Shown here in pieces: positions 32,556-40,251 of a stretch of DNA of 64,000 bases (the first letter of the stretch is position 1; every line of letters begins with the position of its first letter). The notes under the pieces were generated by a model. It was given only the letters and a program-made list of their open reading frames with translations. It ran no database searches and was not told where the DNA came from. Both the position numbers and the translations under genes were made by a program. The stretch is from Phenylobacterium sp. SCN 70-31. Lineage in GTDB: Bacteria; Pseudomonadota; Alphaproteobacteria; Caulobacterales; Caulobacteraceae. The DNA lies in assembly GCF_001724605.1 (NCBI RefSeq), contig NZ_MEEX01000004.1:1-64000 (forward strand), read 5' to 3'.

Positions 32556-32759
32556 CTACTCGGCGCCGCCACAGTCTGACTCGGCGATGGCGGGCGTCTC
32601 GCCTACGGCCAAAGCCGTTCGGTAGCAGGCGGCCTCGTCCGACTTCCGTGACCAGGCGAACGCTAGCACCGCGCACATAACGCCGAGGACTGCGCAGCCC
32701 CCGGCGAGCAGGCGGACCGTCCACCGCGTCGATCGAGAAGTGTGCTGTACCGGTCCCAT
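32556..32759 (-). CDS. Small single-pass membrane protein
   Basis: A 67-residue protein with one hydrophobic segment (about residues 15-36, VRLLAGGCAVLGVMCAVLAF) after a basic N-terminus, then a short tail with two cysteines. The topology would put the C-terminus outside the inner membrane. The start is 3 bp from the stop of the YedK-type gene, so both are likely co-transcribed. No function is known. Confidence 0.5.
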   Translation of the reverse strand: MGPVQHTSRSTRWTVRLLAGGCAVLGVMCAVLAFAWSRKSDEAACYRTALAVGETPAIAESDCGGAE

Positions 32760-32762
32760 CGG

Positions 32763-33494
32763 TCAGGTCGGAAGAACCTCGTCCTCCTTGGTGGCGTGTC
32801 CCACGATCTGCAGCGTTCCGTCGGGGAGCGGTTGCTGCAGGCGCCGAACCTCGGACCACGGCGCATCGCTGAGCCAGAGATCCCAGTCGGCTGGATCGGT
32901 GAGGACGACCGGCATCGCCTTGTCGTGGTGTCGCGCGACCTCCGCATTTGCACCGGTGGTGAGGAAGCCGAAGACCTCGCAGTCCTCCCACCCCGTCTTG
33001 ATCTTCCGCACGCAACTGTGGGCGGTCCAGACGCCGGCGAAGAACGCCAGCGGGCGCGAGGCGTCGAGGGCATACCAGACCTGCTTGTAGGTCCCGCCCA
33101 CCTGGTCGGGCTCACTGAACGACGTGATCGGCACCAGGCACCGATGCTTGGGTTCGAGCCAAGCCTGCCAGTGTCGGCTCGCCGTATTGCGGATGTTCGT
33201 CACGCCCTTGTCGGGCTCCATCCTCAGGAGCTCGTTGAAATCGAAGTCCGTGCCCTTTGCGCGCAGCTTGTCAGCCCGCTTCTTGGCCGCTTCGAATTGG
33301 ACGTTGTGCGGCGTCGGCATGCCCCAGCGCATGTCCCGCATTTCACGCCAACCTGCCTCGTCGCGCACGACGACTGGGGCTGCATAGTCGGGATAGACAC
33401 CCGACATTGGCGGCTGATTATTGTTGCGGTCCATAGCCCGCGCAATCGCGGCGACTTCGGCTCGAGCGCGCATCATGGCGTAGAGGTTGCACAT
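32763..33494 (-). CDS. SOS-response-associated peptidase, YedK/HMCES family
   Basis: A 243-residue SRAP-domain protein that forms a covalent thiazolidine bond with abasic sites in single-stranded DNA. Cys2 (start MCNLYAMM) is the catalytic residue after removal of the methionine. Other conserved parts are TNIRNTASRHW, RCLVPITSFSEP and ARHHDKAMPVVLTD, which supply the active-site Asn, Glu and His. On a conjugative element it could protect the transferred single strand. Length is normal. Confidence 0.92.
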   Translation of the reverse strand: MCNLYAMMRARAEVAAIARAMDRNNNQPPMSGVYPDYAAPVVVRDEAGWREMRDMRWGMPTPHNVQFEAAKKRADKLRAKGTDFDFNELLRMEPDKGVTNIRNTASRHWQAWLEPKHRCLVPITSFSEPDQVGGTYKQVWYALDASRPLAFFAGVWTAHSCVRKIKTGWEDCEVFGFLTTGANAEVARHHDKAMPVVLTDPADWDLWLSDAPWSEVRRLQQPLPDGTLQIVGHATKEDEVLPT

Positions 33495-33567
33495 CCGCGA
33501 AGCCTAGCAGGTGGTGCAGATCGAGCCACGCTGGCGCACGCGATGACCGTTGGAAGGGTGGCCGGGC

Positions 33568-33945
33568 ATGAGTTCTCGTCTGAGCGGAGCCGAGAGGCGT
33601 GACCTCGAGCAGCTGGCCAAGGCGCTAATCGAGACCTGCGTGCGAAATTCTGAACTCGAGAACCTCCATGCCGGGACCTTCCCGTCATCGCTGGCTGGCG
33701 ACTTCAGCGACGTGAAGGTGGTCACGCCATATGGGGAGATTCCTTGGGCTCGCCTCTCGCGCATCTCCGACGCGGAGATGAAGGTGCTGATGGTCGACGT
33801 CGTCGACAGGGTCTTCACCTACCTCCGCTACCCCGAGGAATTCGGCCGGATAGGCGGCGCCGCTCGATGGGATCGTCCCAAGCTCCATCCGGATTTGATG
33901 CGGGCGATCCGCCGACGGCGAGCCCGGGCGCGACGTGGCGACTGA
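33568..33945 (+). CDS. Hypothetical protein
   Basis: A 125-residue protein, MSSRLSGAERRDLEQLAKAL at the start, a middle part WARLSRISDAEMKVLMVDVVDRVFTYL, and a very basic C-terminus ([11 protein letters not shown]). The ATG at 33568 has GGAAGGG before it. The helical character and basic end would allow nucleic acid binding, but no family is recognised. It is convergent with the Fic gene. Confidence 0.6.
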   Translation: MSSRLSGAERRDLEQLAKALIETCVRNSELENLHAGTFPSSLAGDFSDVKVVTPYGEIPWARLSRISDAEMKVLMVDVVDRVFTYLRYPEEFGRIGGAARWDRPKLHPDLMRAIRRRRARARRGD

Positions 33946-33963
33946 GCCGACGCTTGCCGACCC

Positions 33964-35085
33964 TTAGACGGCTTGGACATTGCCGAGCAGGTCGAGCAGG
34001 GCTCTGTTCATGTAGTAGCTCTCCCGGCCGAGCTTGTGCTTCCGCATCAGCCCAATACGGGTGAGTTCGTCGAGATACCGCGTCGCGGTGATGCGGCTGA
34101 CCCCGAGGTCGCGCTCCACGAAGGCGATCTTGCTGTAGGGGTGGCTGAACATGTTGTTCAGCAAGTCCTGGCTGTAGATCCGGGGCAGTTCGCGCCGCAT
34201 CCGCACCTTGTGATCGAGCATGAGATCCCGGATGCGGTGGACGAGCCGAGTGGTTTGCCCGGCCGTCTGCTCGACGCCGTCGAGCATGTAGATCAACCAC
34301 TCTTCCCAGACGCCGTCCGTCCGAACCGCCTGGAGGAGCCGATAGTAGTCGGCCTTGTTCTGGTTGATGTAGCGAGAGAGGTAGAGGACGGGCGTGCCGA
34401 GGAGCCCCTCCTTCACCAGATAGAGGATGTTGAGGATGCGGCCGGTCCGGCCGTTCCCATCGTAGAAGGGATGGATCGTCTCGAACTGGTGATGGATCAC
34501 CGCCATCTTCACCAGGGGATCGAGATCGACATCGACCCCGCCGTTCAGAAACGCCTCCAGGTTCGCCATCAGCGATGCGATTTCCTCGTAGCTTTGGGGC
34601 GGCGTGAAGACGACTTCGCCCGTCTTGTCGTTCTTGAGGGCGGTTCCGGGGAGGCGGCGAAAGCCCGCCTGGTTCTGCTCCAGGGTCGCCTGCATCGCGA
34701 GGATGTCGTTGATTGTGATCAGTCCCGTTTCGCGGATCTTCTGGAAGCCCTCCCGCAAGGCGCGGGCGTAGGCGTAGACCTCCTTGGCGGCGACGCTCGC
34801 AAATCGGTTTGCAACGTCATCGCTTCGGTAGAGATCGTCGTGGGTGGTGACGATGTTCTCGATCGCGGAGCTGTCCTTCGCCTCCTGCAGCGAAAGCGTG
34901 TTGATCAGGATCGCTTCATTGGGGACCAGGCCCGCGGCGCCCTTCAACTCGGCCAAGGCGCGGTGCGCGCTCGCGAGTTTCTTCAGAACACGCTTCGTCT
35001 CCAAGTCGACCGAAAGCGGCAACACCGGTGGGACGTGGCTAGCGACCAAACCCATATCAAGCTCACATGTATAGGAATTGGCCAT
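33964..35085 (-). CDS. Fic-family protein with N-terminal inhibitory helix and C-terminal winged helix
   Basis: A 373-residue Fic AMP-transferase. The core motif is HPFYDGNGRTGR (complete HPFx(D/E)GNGRxxR). An N-terminal segment KDSSAIENI (about 70-78) has the inhibitory motif (S/T)xxxE(G/N) in its Ser-x3-Glu-Asn form, so the enzyme is held inactive by its own helix, as in class II Fic proteins such as SoFic. The C-terminal 60 residues (ERDLGVSRITATRYLDEL) form a winged helix that can bind DNA. The 10-bp-arm palindrome three bases upstream of the start is a likely site for autoregulation. Target unknown. Confidence 0.93.
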   Translation of the reverse strand: MANSYTCELDMGLVASHVPPVLPLSVDLETKRVLKKLASAHRALAELKGAAGLVPNEAILINTLSLQEAKDSSAIENIVTTHDDLYRSDDVANRFASVAAKEVYAYARALREGFQKIRETGLITINDILAMQATLEQNQAGFRRLPGTALKNDKTGEVVFTPPQSYEEIASLMANLEAFLNGGVDVDLDPLVKMAVIHHQFETIHPFYDGNGRTGRILNILYLVKEGLLGTPVLYLSRYINQNKADYYRLLQAVRTDGVWEEWLIYMLDGVEQTAGQTTRLVHRIRDLMLDHKVRMRRELPRIYSQDLLNNMFSHPYSKIAFVERDLGVSRITATRYLDELTRIGLMRKHKLGRESYYMNRALLDLLGNVQAV

Positions 35086-35087
35086 TT

Positions 35088-35116
35088 TCTATACACGATT
35101 TCCCGACGTGTATAGA
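35088..35116. promoter_or_regulatory. Palindromic operator candidate at the fic start
   Basis: TCTATACACG at 35088-35097 and CGTGTATAGA at 35107-35116 form a perfect 10-bp inverted repeat with a 9-bp spacer, starting 3 bp upstream of the Fic start codon (35085, minus strand). A related half-site, CATGTATAG, lies at 35066-35074 within the gene. A repressor bound here would block translation start or transcription of fic. Confidence 0.6.
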
Positions 35117-35397
35117 CCTAGCGCACGGTCCGCACATGCCGAGCGGATGCGTAAAGAAAATCGCGCCTTCCTATGCACGTCGCCGGCATGCGTCGGAAGT
35201 CTCCCCAAAACCTATGCACATGGACCGGGCGCACCGGGAGACGTTCACCGGCTGTGGTCACCGTGAACCGCGGTGCAAATGATCGAACTCCCGTGGAGAG
35301 CCATCAAATCTTGTGACCCCAGTGTGACCCCAGAGATGAAACAAGGCCGACCCGGCTAAGGGGAGTACTATTAAGTGACTGATTTTCTAGGAGAAAA
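35117..35397. other. Gap between fic and attachment site, with tandem 11-bp repeat
   Basis: No gene seen. TGTGACCCCAG occurs twice in tandem at 35312-35322 and 35323-35333. The rest shows no clear structure. Confidence 0.4.
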
Positions 35398-35445
35398 TGG
35401 CGCGCCCGGAACGATTCGAACGTCCGACCCTCAGATTCGTAGTTT
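35398..35445 (-). other. Attachment-site core: 3' half of tRNA-Arg(ACG)
   Basis: Read on the minus strand, this is the tRNA 3' part: anticodon loop CTACGAA (anticodon ACG), stem half TCTGA, variable GGGTC, T arm GGACG-TTCGAAT-CGTTC, acceptor strand CGGGCGC, discriminator G and CCA at 35400-35398. The 5' half is not present next to it. Such 3' fragments mark the end of elements that integrate into tRNA genes, and a tyrosine integrase gene starts 160 bp away. The orientation places the element to the right, with the intact tRNA expected at its far end. Confidence 0.8.
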
Positions 35446-35604
35446 TTATTAGCGCCCTCGACGGGGTCCGCCGGACCCACGCTAAAACACGCTAAACCCA
35501 TTGTTGTTGCTCATTTTTTTCGGATGTGGTAGGGTTTCTGAGCGGCCCGACCTTGAAACTAGGTTGGGGCAAACCCCAACCTAAACCCCAACCTAAATTC
35601 TGTC
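35446..35604. promoter_or_regulatory. Repeat-rich region between att core and integrase gene
   Basis: Three small repeat groups lie here. GGGTCC and GGACCC form a palindrome (35464-35478). CACGCTAAA occurs twice with a 10-bp period (around 35478 and 35488). AGGTTGGGG (35561-35569) is inverted against two copies of CCCCAACCT (35574-35582, 35586-35594), the last ending 10 bp before the integrase ATG. They may be integrase arm sites and an operator for the integrase gene. Confidence 0.45.
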
Positions 35605-36978
35605 ATGAGCGATCTGAAAGCCACCCTCAGCGACAAGGTCATCAGCCGCCTGCCGCTCAGCGACAAGGGTCAGTACGAGGTCCGGGACACGGAGTTGCGC
35701 GGCTTCTTCGTGCGGGTCGGAACGAAGACGAAGGCGTTCGCCGTCCTCGGCGAGCACTGGAAGGATGGCAAACGTCACGCCAAGAAGGTCACGCTCGGCA
35801 CGACCGAGGACCTTACGACCCGCGACGCGCGGGCAAAGGCCAAGGATGTCCTGGCGAAGATCGCCAAGGGTGAGTACGCAGAGGAAGCGAAGAAGGCCCC
35901 CGAAGCCCCTCCGACGGCCGATGTCACGCTGGGACAGGCCTGGGCGCGCTATCGAGTCTCGCACCTCGAACGGAAGAACCGCAGCGCCGGGACGATCGCG
36001 GGCTACGCCGATCATGTCGAGCGGATGCTGAAGGACTGGCTCGATAAGCCGCTGAGGGAACTGGGCGAGAACCCGGGCCTGGTCTCGCAACGCCATGACG
36101 AGTTGACGAAGAGCGCGGGGCCCTACGCGGCCAACGGCTGCATGCGGACGCTGCGAGCCATCTACAACCACGCCCGGCGGGGCGTCCGGGGACTGCCGCC
36201 GGAGAACCCGGTCATGGCGGTGGACTGGAATGAGGAGAAGCGCCGCGACGTCGCCATGGGCGCCGTCGACATCAGCGGCTGGATGACCGAGGCGGGCCGC
36301 CTGCGGAATCCCATCCGTCGCGAATTCCACCTGTTCACCGTCCTCTGCGGCAGCCGCCCGACTGCGCTGAAGATGGCGAAGGTCGAGCACCTGAACTTCA
36401 AGGACCGCGTTTTGCACATCCCCTCGCCCAAGGGCGGGGCGAAGAAGGCGTTCGATATCCCGCTGTCACGGCCGATGATCCGCTGCCTGCTCCGGGCGAT
36501 GCGGGCCGGCAGCATGCTGCATCCGGACGCGGCGAAGACCTGGGTCTTCGCGGCCGACAGTGAGGAGGGCCATATCGTCGAACAGAAGGAGAGCCGCGGC
36601 ACGCTCTCCAAGTGGGGCAACGACCTGCGCCACACCTACCGCACGCTCGGCCAGGCCGCAGGCCTCTCTCCCGTCGACATGCACCTGCTGATGAACCACA
36701 GCGTCAAGGGCGTGAATGAGGGCTACATCACCCGCTCCAAGCTGCTGAACGATCACCTGCGGGCTTCGCAGCAGACCCTTTCGGACTTCATCATCAAGTC
36801 CGGGACCGCGCCCCCCAAAGACGGCTCGAAGCGGGAACGGGTCTGGCCGCTGCTGGCCGCGCGCCGCATTGGCGATGATCAGCTCGATCCCACACCGCCG
36901 GACCCGCGCGAAGGCAAGCCGCTGGGGCCGCGAAAGGCAAGGGCGGCCGAAGCGGTCGAGCCGGCCAAAGCCGCGTAG
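35605..36978 (+). CDS. int: Tyrosine-type site-specific integrase
   Basis: A 457-residue phage-type integrase. The N-terminal part has the DUF4102-like arm-binding fold (EVRDTELRGFFVRVGTKTK, KKVTLGTTEDLTTRDARAKA), followed by a core-binding domain (about 105-195). Catalytic residues are the first Arg in CGSRPTALKMAKV, then LRHTYRTLGQAAG with HxxR, a His in LLMNHSVKG and the tyrosine in EGYITRS. The C-terminal 80 residues are an extra basic and proline-rich tail. It should integrate and, with a directionality factor, excise the element at the adjacent tRNA-Arg site. The AlpA-like gene at 38058 could be that factor. Confidence 0.93.
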   Translation: MSDLKATLSDKVISRLPLSDKGQYEVRDTELRGFFVRVGTKTKAFAVLGEHWKDGKRHAKKVTLGTTEDLTTRDARAKAKDVLAKIAKGEYAEEAKKAPEAPPTADVTLGQAWARYRVSHLERKNRSAGTIAGYADHVERMLKDWLDKPLRELGENPGLVSQRHDELTKSAGPYAANGCMRTLRAIYNHARRGVRGLPPENPVMAVDWNEEKRRDVAMGAVDISGWMTEAGRLRNPIRREFHLFTVLCGSRPTALKMAKVEHLNFKDRVLHIPSPKGGAKKAFDIPLSRPMIRCLLRAMRAGSMLHPDAAKTWVFAADSEEGHIVEQKESRGTLSKWGNDLRHTYRTLGQAAGLSPVDMHLLMNHSVKGVNEGYITRSKLLNDHLRASQQTLSDFIIKSGTAPPKDGSKRERVWPLLAARRIGDDQLDPTPPDPREGKPLGPRKARAAEAVEPAKAA

Positions 36979-37088
36979 ACAGGGCCACACGTCGGCGTGT
37001 TCGCACGTGGACACCCCGCCAATTTCTAACCGAACCTACGATATCCTTCGACGGGCACGCTGAGCCCCTGGCCCTGCGCACCCAGCCT

Positions 37089-37118
37089 GTTCACATGCCC
37101 GCATGTGCGGAGGTGAAC
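37089..37118 (+). promoter_or_regulatory. Palindrome over the parA ribosome-binding region
   Basis: CACATGC-CC-GCATGTG (37092-37107) is a perfect 7-bp-arm palindrome, and GTTCAC (37089) pairs with GTGAAC (37113-37118) just before the parA ATG. It covers the GGAGG ribosome site, which suggests autoregulation. Confidence 0.5.
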
Positions 37119-37772
37119 ATGCGGACCATAGCCATCGTGAGCCAGAAGGGCGGGGCAGGTAAGACGACCCTCGCTGTGAACCTCGCCACGGAAGCGGCGA
37201 GATCCAGCGTCGCCCTTATCGTCGATACCGACCCGCAGGCGACCGCCAGCCGCTGGGGACAATGGCGTGGCGGCGGCGACCCGGAAGTCGTCGACTGCGG
37301 CGCGCCAACCCTTCTTGCTGGCAAGCTGGCCAAGGCGGCCGACCTGGGCGCCGAAGTCGCTGTGATCGACACGCCGCCACACGCTGACGCGATGGCGCGC
37401 CAGGCTGCGCAGTTGGCGGACCTGCTCCTCATTCCTTGCCGCCCCAGGGCCTTTGACCTGGCGGCGATCGAGGCGACGGCGGAGTTGGTTCGGTCCAGCC
37501 GGAAGCCCGCATTCGTGGTCTTCAACGCCGGCCCGCCTCGCGCGCCTCATATCTACCGGGATGCCGCCAATCTGATCGGCGGCGAGTTCGGTCTTGAGAT
37601 CGCACCCGTCATCCTGCCCGAGCGCGCCGCCTTCCATCACAGCGTCGCCGCAGGCCGGACTGCGCCCGAGCACGAGCTCCAGGGCAAGGCAGCCGGCGAG
37701 ATACGGGAGCTTTGGGCGTGGATATGCGGGCAGCTTGGCATGTCCACGCGCGCCCTAGCGGTGCCGGCATGA
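37119..37772 (+). CDS. parA: ParA-family partition ATPase
   Basis: A 217-residue small ParA with the deviant Walker A motif VSQKGGAGKTTLAVNLA, a Walker A' aspartate in ALIVDTDPQATAS and Walker B in VAVIDTPPHAD. It lacks an N-terminal DNA-binding domain, as in type Ib partition systems, which pair with a small ribbon-helix-helix protein; such a gene follows with an ATGA overlap. The ATG 37119 has GGAGG in place and the frame upstream to 37095 is noise. Its role is segregation of the excised or replicating element. Confidence 0.92.
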   Translation: MRTIAIVSQKGGAGKTTLAVNLATEAARSSVALIVDTDPQATASRWGQWRGGGDPEVVDCGAPTLLAGKLAKAADLGAEVAVIDTPPHADAMARQAAQLADLLLIPCRPRAFDLAAIEATAELVRSSRKPAFVVFNAGPPRAPHIYRDAANLIGGEFGLEIAPVILPERAAFHHSVAAGRTAPEHELQGKAAGEIRELWAWICGQLGMSTRALAVPA

Positions 37773-38026
37773 GCCGGTTCGACGCGATCAGGACGGAGCG
37801 GGCGAAGCCTGAACCGGTTTCCGATCCCGTTGTCGCTGTGGCGCCTCAGGGCCGACCGCTGGCCCGGGTCGGCAAGAAGGCGGTCGGGGGCTACTTCAGC
37901 CCCCAGCTGAGCCAGGCCCTCAACATCCTGGCCCTTGAGCAGAACACCACGCTTCAGGCTCTGCTGGGAGAAGCCGTCGACGACCTGATGCGCAAGTACG
38001 GGAAGCATCCGTTTGGCGAGCGCTGA
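37769..38026 (+). CDS. Ribbon-helix-helix partner of ParA
   Basis: An 85-residue protein with a basic flexible N-terminus and a C-terminal RHH-like part, VGGYFSPQLSQALNILALEQ then TTLQALLGEAVDDLMRKYG. The strand-helix-helix layout and position match ParG/omega-type centromere-binding proteins. It starts inside the parA stop (ATGA), so both are translated together. It would bind the candidate repeats at 36985 and 38032. Confidence 0.8.
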   Translation: MSRFDAIRTERAKPEPVSDPVVAVAPQGRPLARVGKKAVGGYFSPQLSQALNILALEQNTTLQALLGEAVDDLMRKYGKHPFGER

Positions 38027-38057
38027 CACGTCCACACGTCGTCGTGCCGACAGGTGG

Positions 38058-38324
38058 TCAGGCGTGGTGCGCCACGGTCTCCTCTTCGTAGCGGCGCGCG
38101 GCGCGGACGCGCCCGCCATCGGGGTCGGTCGTGGAGGTCTGGGCGCCCTGATCGGCCCAGGCCTCCAGATCGCTCAGGGCATAGACGACCCGCCCGCCGA
38201 TCTTCCGGTAGCGGGGGCCCGTGCCGTAGGTGCGGTGCTTTTCCAACGTGCGGCCAGACAAGCCGAGGTGACGGCCTGCTTCGGGAGTCCGCAGGTAGCG
38301 ATTGGGAGCTCGGGATGTTTCCAT
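38058..38324 (-). CDS. AlpA/HTH_17-type DNA-binding protein, excisionase-like
   Basis: An 88-residue protein with a MerR-like helix-turn-helix: NRYLRTPEAGRHLGLSGRTLEKHR, then GTGPRYRKIGGRVVYALSDLEAWA, the standard HTH_17 layout. Such proteins act as excisionases or regulators of integrases in ICEs. It stands alone on the minus strand between parA/RHH and hipBA, convergent with the RHH gene. Confidence 0.82.
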   Translation of the reverse strand: METSRAPNRYLRTPEAGRHLGLSGRTLEKHRTYGTGPRYRKIGGRVVYALSDLEAWADQGAQTSTTDPDGGRVRAARRYEEETVAHHA

Positions 38325-38669
38325 GACGGCGATACCTCTACGCAGGGAGCTCGCCCGGAGACGGACCGCTCCATCATCGACTCAGCGTAGGCGGGCGGGA
38401 GTCCGGCGGGAAAGGCGTAAGCCTACCCATCTCAGTGGGCGACAGCGTGACGGAGACGGAACCCGCAGGTTCCGATTTCGCCAAATTCTATGACCTGTAG
38501 GTTCCGATTTTAGGGCAGCGGCGTCAGCGCTCCATGCACCATAATTCGCGCGTAAAATAGAATATTGCACGATTTATGGTGCAGAATCTTGAGCATTAGG
38601 CTTGCGTATAAACATTCCGCGCCATAAATCGTGCGTTATCGGAGATAGCTCCCTGTTTTTGGTGCGATC
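38325..38669. other. Gap between AlpA-like gene and hipB, with regulatory repeats
   Basis: No gene is supported. TAGGTTCCGATTT-type sequence occurs twice (GCAGGTTCCGATTT near 38465 and GTAGGTTCCGATTT near 38498). The right half, 38530-38640, is AT-rich and carries the inverted repeat described for hipB. Confidence 0.45.
38567..38634. promoter_or_regulatory. Inverted repeat upstream of hipB
   Basis: GCACGATTTATGG at 38567-38579 and CCATAAATCGTGC at 38622-38634 are perfect inverted 13-mers, 42 bp apart, ending 35 bp before the hipB start. A third, degenerate half-site, GCACCATAATTCGCGC, lies at about 38536. This fits HipB-type autorepression through paired operators. Confidence 0.6.
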
Positions 38670-38999
38670 ATGAAAACCTCTAAAGCCCAATCCGCCTTGC
38701 CACTCTCCGTCCGCCGGGGACTTACGAAGCTTGGCGGCGACATATCGACGGCTCGCAAGCGGCGGAACATGACGATCGCCCTCCTGGCCGAGCGGGCTTT
38801 CGTTGGCCGCAACACCATCACCCGCGTGGAGCGTGGCGACCCCGGCGTCGCCGTGGGGATCTATGCCACGGTGCTGTTCGTCCTTGGGTTGGCAGACCGC
38901 CTCGGCGCGCTCGCTGACCCCACCACCGATCACGTTGGCCAAACGCTCGCGGAGGAGCAATTGCCTAAGCGCGTCCGGACGAAGGCGGAGGCTCGCTGA
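38670..38999 (+). CDS. HipB-like XRE-family antitoxin/regulator
   Basis: A 109-residue protein with an HTH domain, LTKLGGDISTARKRRNMTIA, then LLAERAFVGRNTITRVERGD, and a C-terminal tail. Gene order and size match HipB, which binds operator DNA and its partner kinase HipA. The HipA gene starts one base after its stop. The DNA upstream has a matching inverted repeat. Confidence 0.85.
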   Translation: MKTSKAQSALPLSVRRGLTKLGGDISTARKRRNMTIALLAERAFVGRNTITRVERGDPGVAVGIYATVLFVLGLADRLGALADPTTDHVGQTLAEEQLPKRVRTKAEAR

Positions 39000-39000
39000 C

Positions 39001-40242
39001 ATGGACCGCGAGATCGAAGTCCATATCGACTGGGATGGCGCGACCCGGCCAGTCGGCCGGCTATGGGCCAGGGCCAAGGGCGCCCGCCAGACTTGCTCCT
39101 TCGCCTACGACCAGACTTGGCTAGGGCTGGCGGGTGCGTTCCCGCTTGAGCCCAACCTCCCTTTGGTGCGAGGCGACGCCCACTGGGACGGCGGCCTCTT
39201 CAATGCCTTCAGCGATCCCGCGCCAGACCGCTGGGGCCGCAATCTGATGGGCCGCCGTGAACGCCATGAAGCCAAGGCGGAAGGCCGGGCGCCCCGCACC
39301 CTGCTGGAAGCGGACTTCCTTATGCTGGTCGAGGACCAGACCCGCCTCGGCGCCCTGCGCTTCCGCGATGTCGGCGCCGAAGGCTTCGCGGCAGCTGACG
39401 CCCACCCTGTCCCGCCCCTCGTCGCCTTGCCCCGACTGCTGGGGGCCGCGCGGCGGATCGTCGATGACCGTGAAACCGACGAAGACCTGCGCCTGCTGCT
39501 GGCGCCGGGCAGTTCGCTCGGTGGCGCGCGCCCGAAGGCGTCGGTGAAGGACGCCCAGGGCGAACTCTTGATGGCCAAATTCCCGAGCCAGCACGACGAC
39601 TGGCCGATACCGACCTGGGAATCCGTGGCGATGACCCTGGCCCAGCAGGCCGGCGTCTCTGTGCCCGCATTCCAATTGCGCCAGGTGGCTAGGCGGCCGG
39701 TGTTCATGATGTCGCGCTTCGACCGCATGGCCGATGGCGGCCGCCGGCCATTCCGCTCGGCGCTCACCGCGCTAGGCGCCGCGGACGGCGAGGTCCGAAG
39801 CTATCTGGAACTGGTCGACGTCCTGCGCCAGGACGGCGCCGACGCTCCCGGCGACGCCGCCCAGCTCTGGCGACGGATCGTGTTCAACATCCTGATCTCG
39901 AACACCGACGACCACCTGCGCAACCACGGCTTCCTGCGCGAGCCCGGCGGGTGGCGCTTGTCCCCGGCCTACGACCTCAACCCCATGCCTACCGATGTGA
40001 AGCCGCGCATCCACGCCTTGGCGCTCAACGAGACCGACCAAGACGCCTCGCTCGAAACGGCGCTGGGGACGGCCGCCTACTTCAGGCTCAGCAAGCCGGA
40101 AGCTTCGGCCATCGCTCGGGAAGTCGGGGTCGTCGTCGCCACATGGCGCGAGGTGGCCGCCCAGCATGGGCTGACCGCCAACCAGATCGACCGCATGGCC
40201 AGTGCGTTCGAGCATGACGACCTCGCTCGCGCCATTGCCTGA
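39001..40242 (+). CDS. HipA-family serine/threonine kinase toxin
   Basis: A 413-residue HipA protein. The phosphate-binding loop is SSLGGARPKASV, followed by the lysine strand LLMAKFPS; the catalytic loop is LISNTDDHLRNHGFL and the metal-binding aspartate is in SPAYDLNP. HipA kinases phosphorylate aminoacyl-tRNA synthetases or related targets and slow growth. Its N-terminal subdomain (residues 1-110) is present, unlike in the split HipST type. The ATG follows the hipB stop as TGACATG. Confidence 0.92.
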   Translation: MDREIEVHIDWDGATRPVGRLWARAKGARQTCSFAYDQTWLGLAGAFPLEPNLPLVRGDAHWDGGLFNAFSDPAPDRWGRNLMGRRERHEAKAEGRAPRTLLEADFLMLVEDQTRLGALRFRDVGAEGFAAADAHPVPPLVALPRLLGAARRIVDDRETDEDLRLLLAPGSSLGGARPKASVKDAQGELLMAKFPSQHDDWPIPTWESVAMTLAQQAGVSVPAFQLRQVARRPVFMMSRFDRMADGGRRPFRSALTALGAADGEVRSYLELVDVLRQDGADAPGDAAQLWRRIVFNILISNTDDHLRNHGFLREPGGWRLSPAYDLNPMPTDVKPRIHALALNETDQDASLETALGTAAYFRLSKPEASAIAREVGVVVATWREVAAQHGLTANQIDRMASAFEHDDLARAIA

Positions 40243-40251
40243 AGCCGGCGT

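Larger units (their letters stand above)
36985..38046. repeat. 15-bp direct repeats flanking the parA/RHH pair
   Basis: CCACACGTCGGCGTG at 36985-36999 and CCACACGTCGTCGTG at 38032-38046 differ at one base and lie on the two sides of the parA and RHH genes. Each is followed by further CACG/CGTG-like bases. They are candidates for partition sites bound by the RHH protein. Confidence 0.45.

Noticed and set aside
33973..35115. A 380-codon plus-strand frame opposite fic
   Set aside because: The Fic motif and both regulatory domains are on the minus strand; the opposite frame has no recognisable motif.
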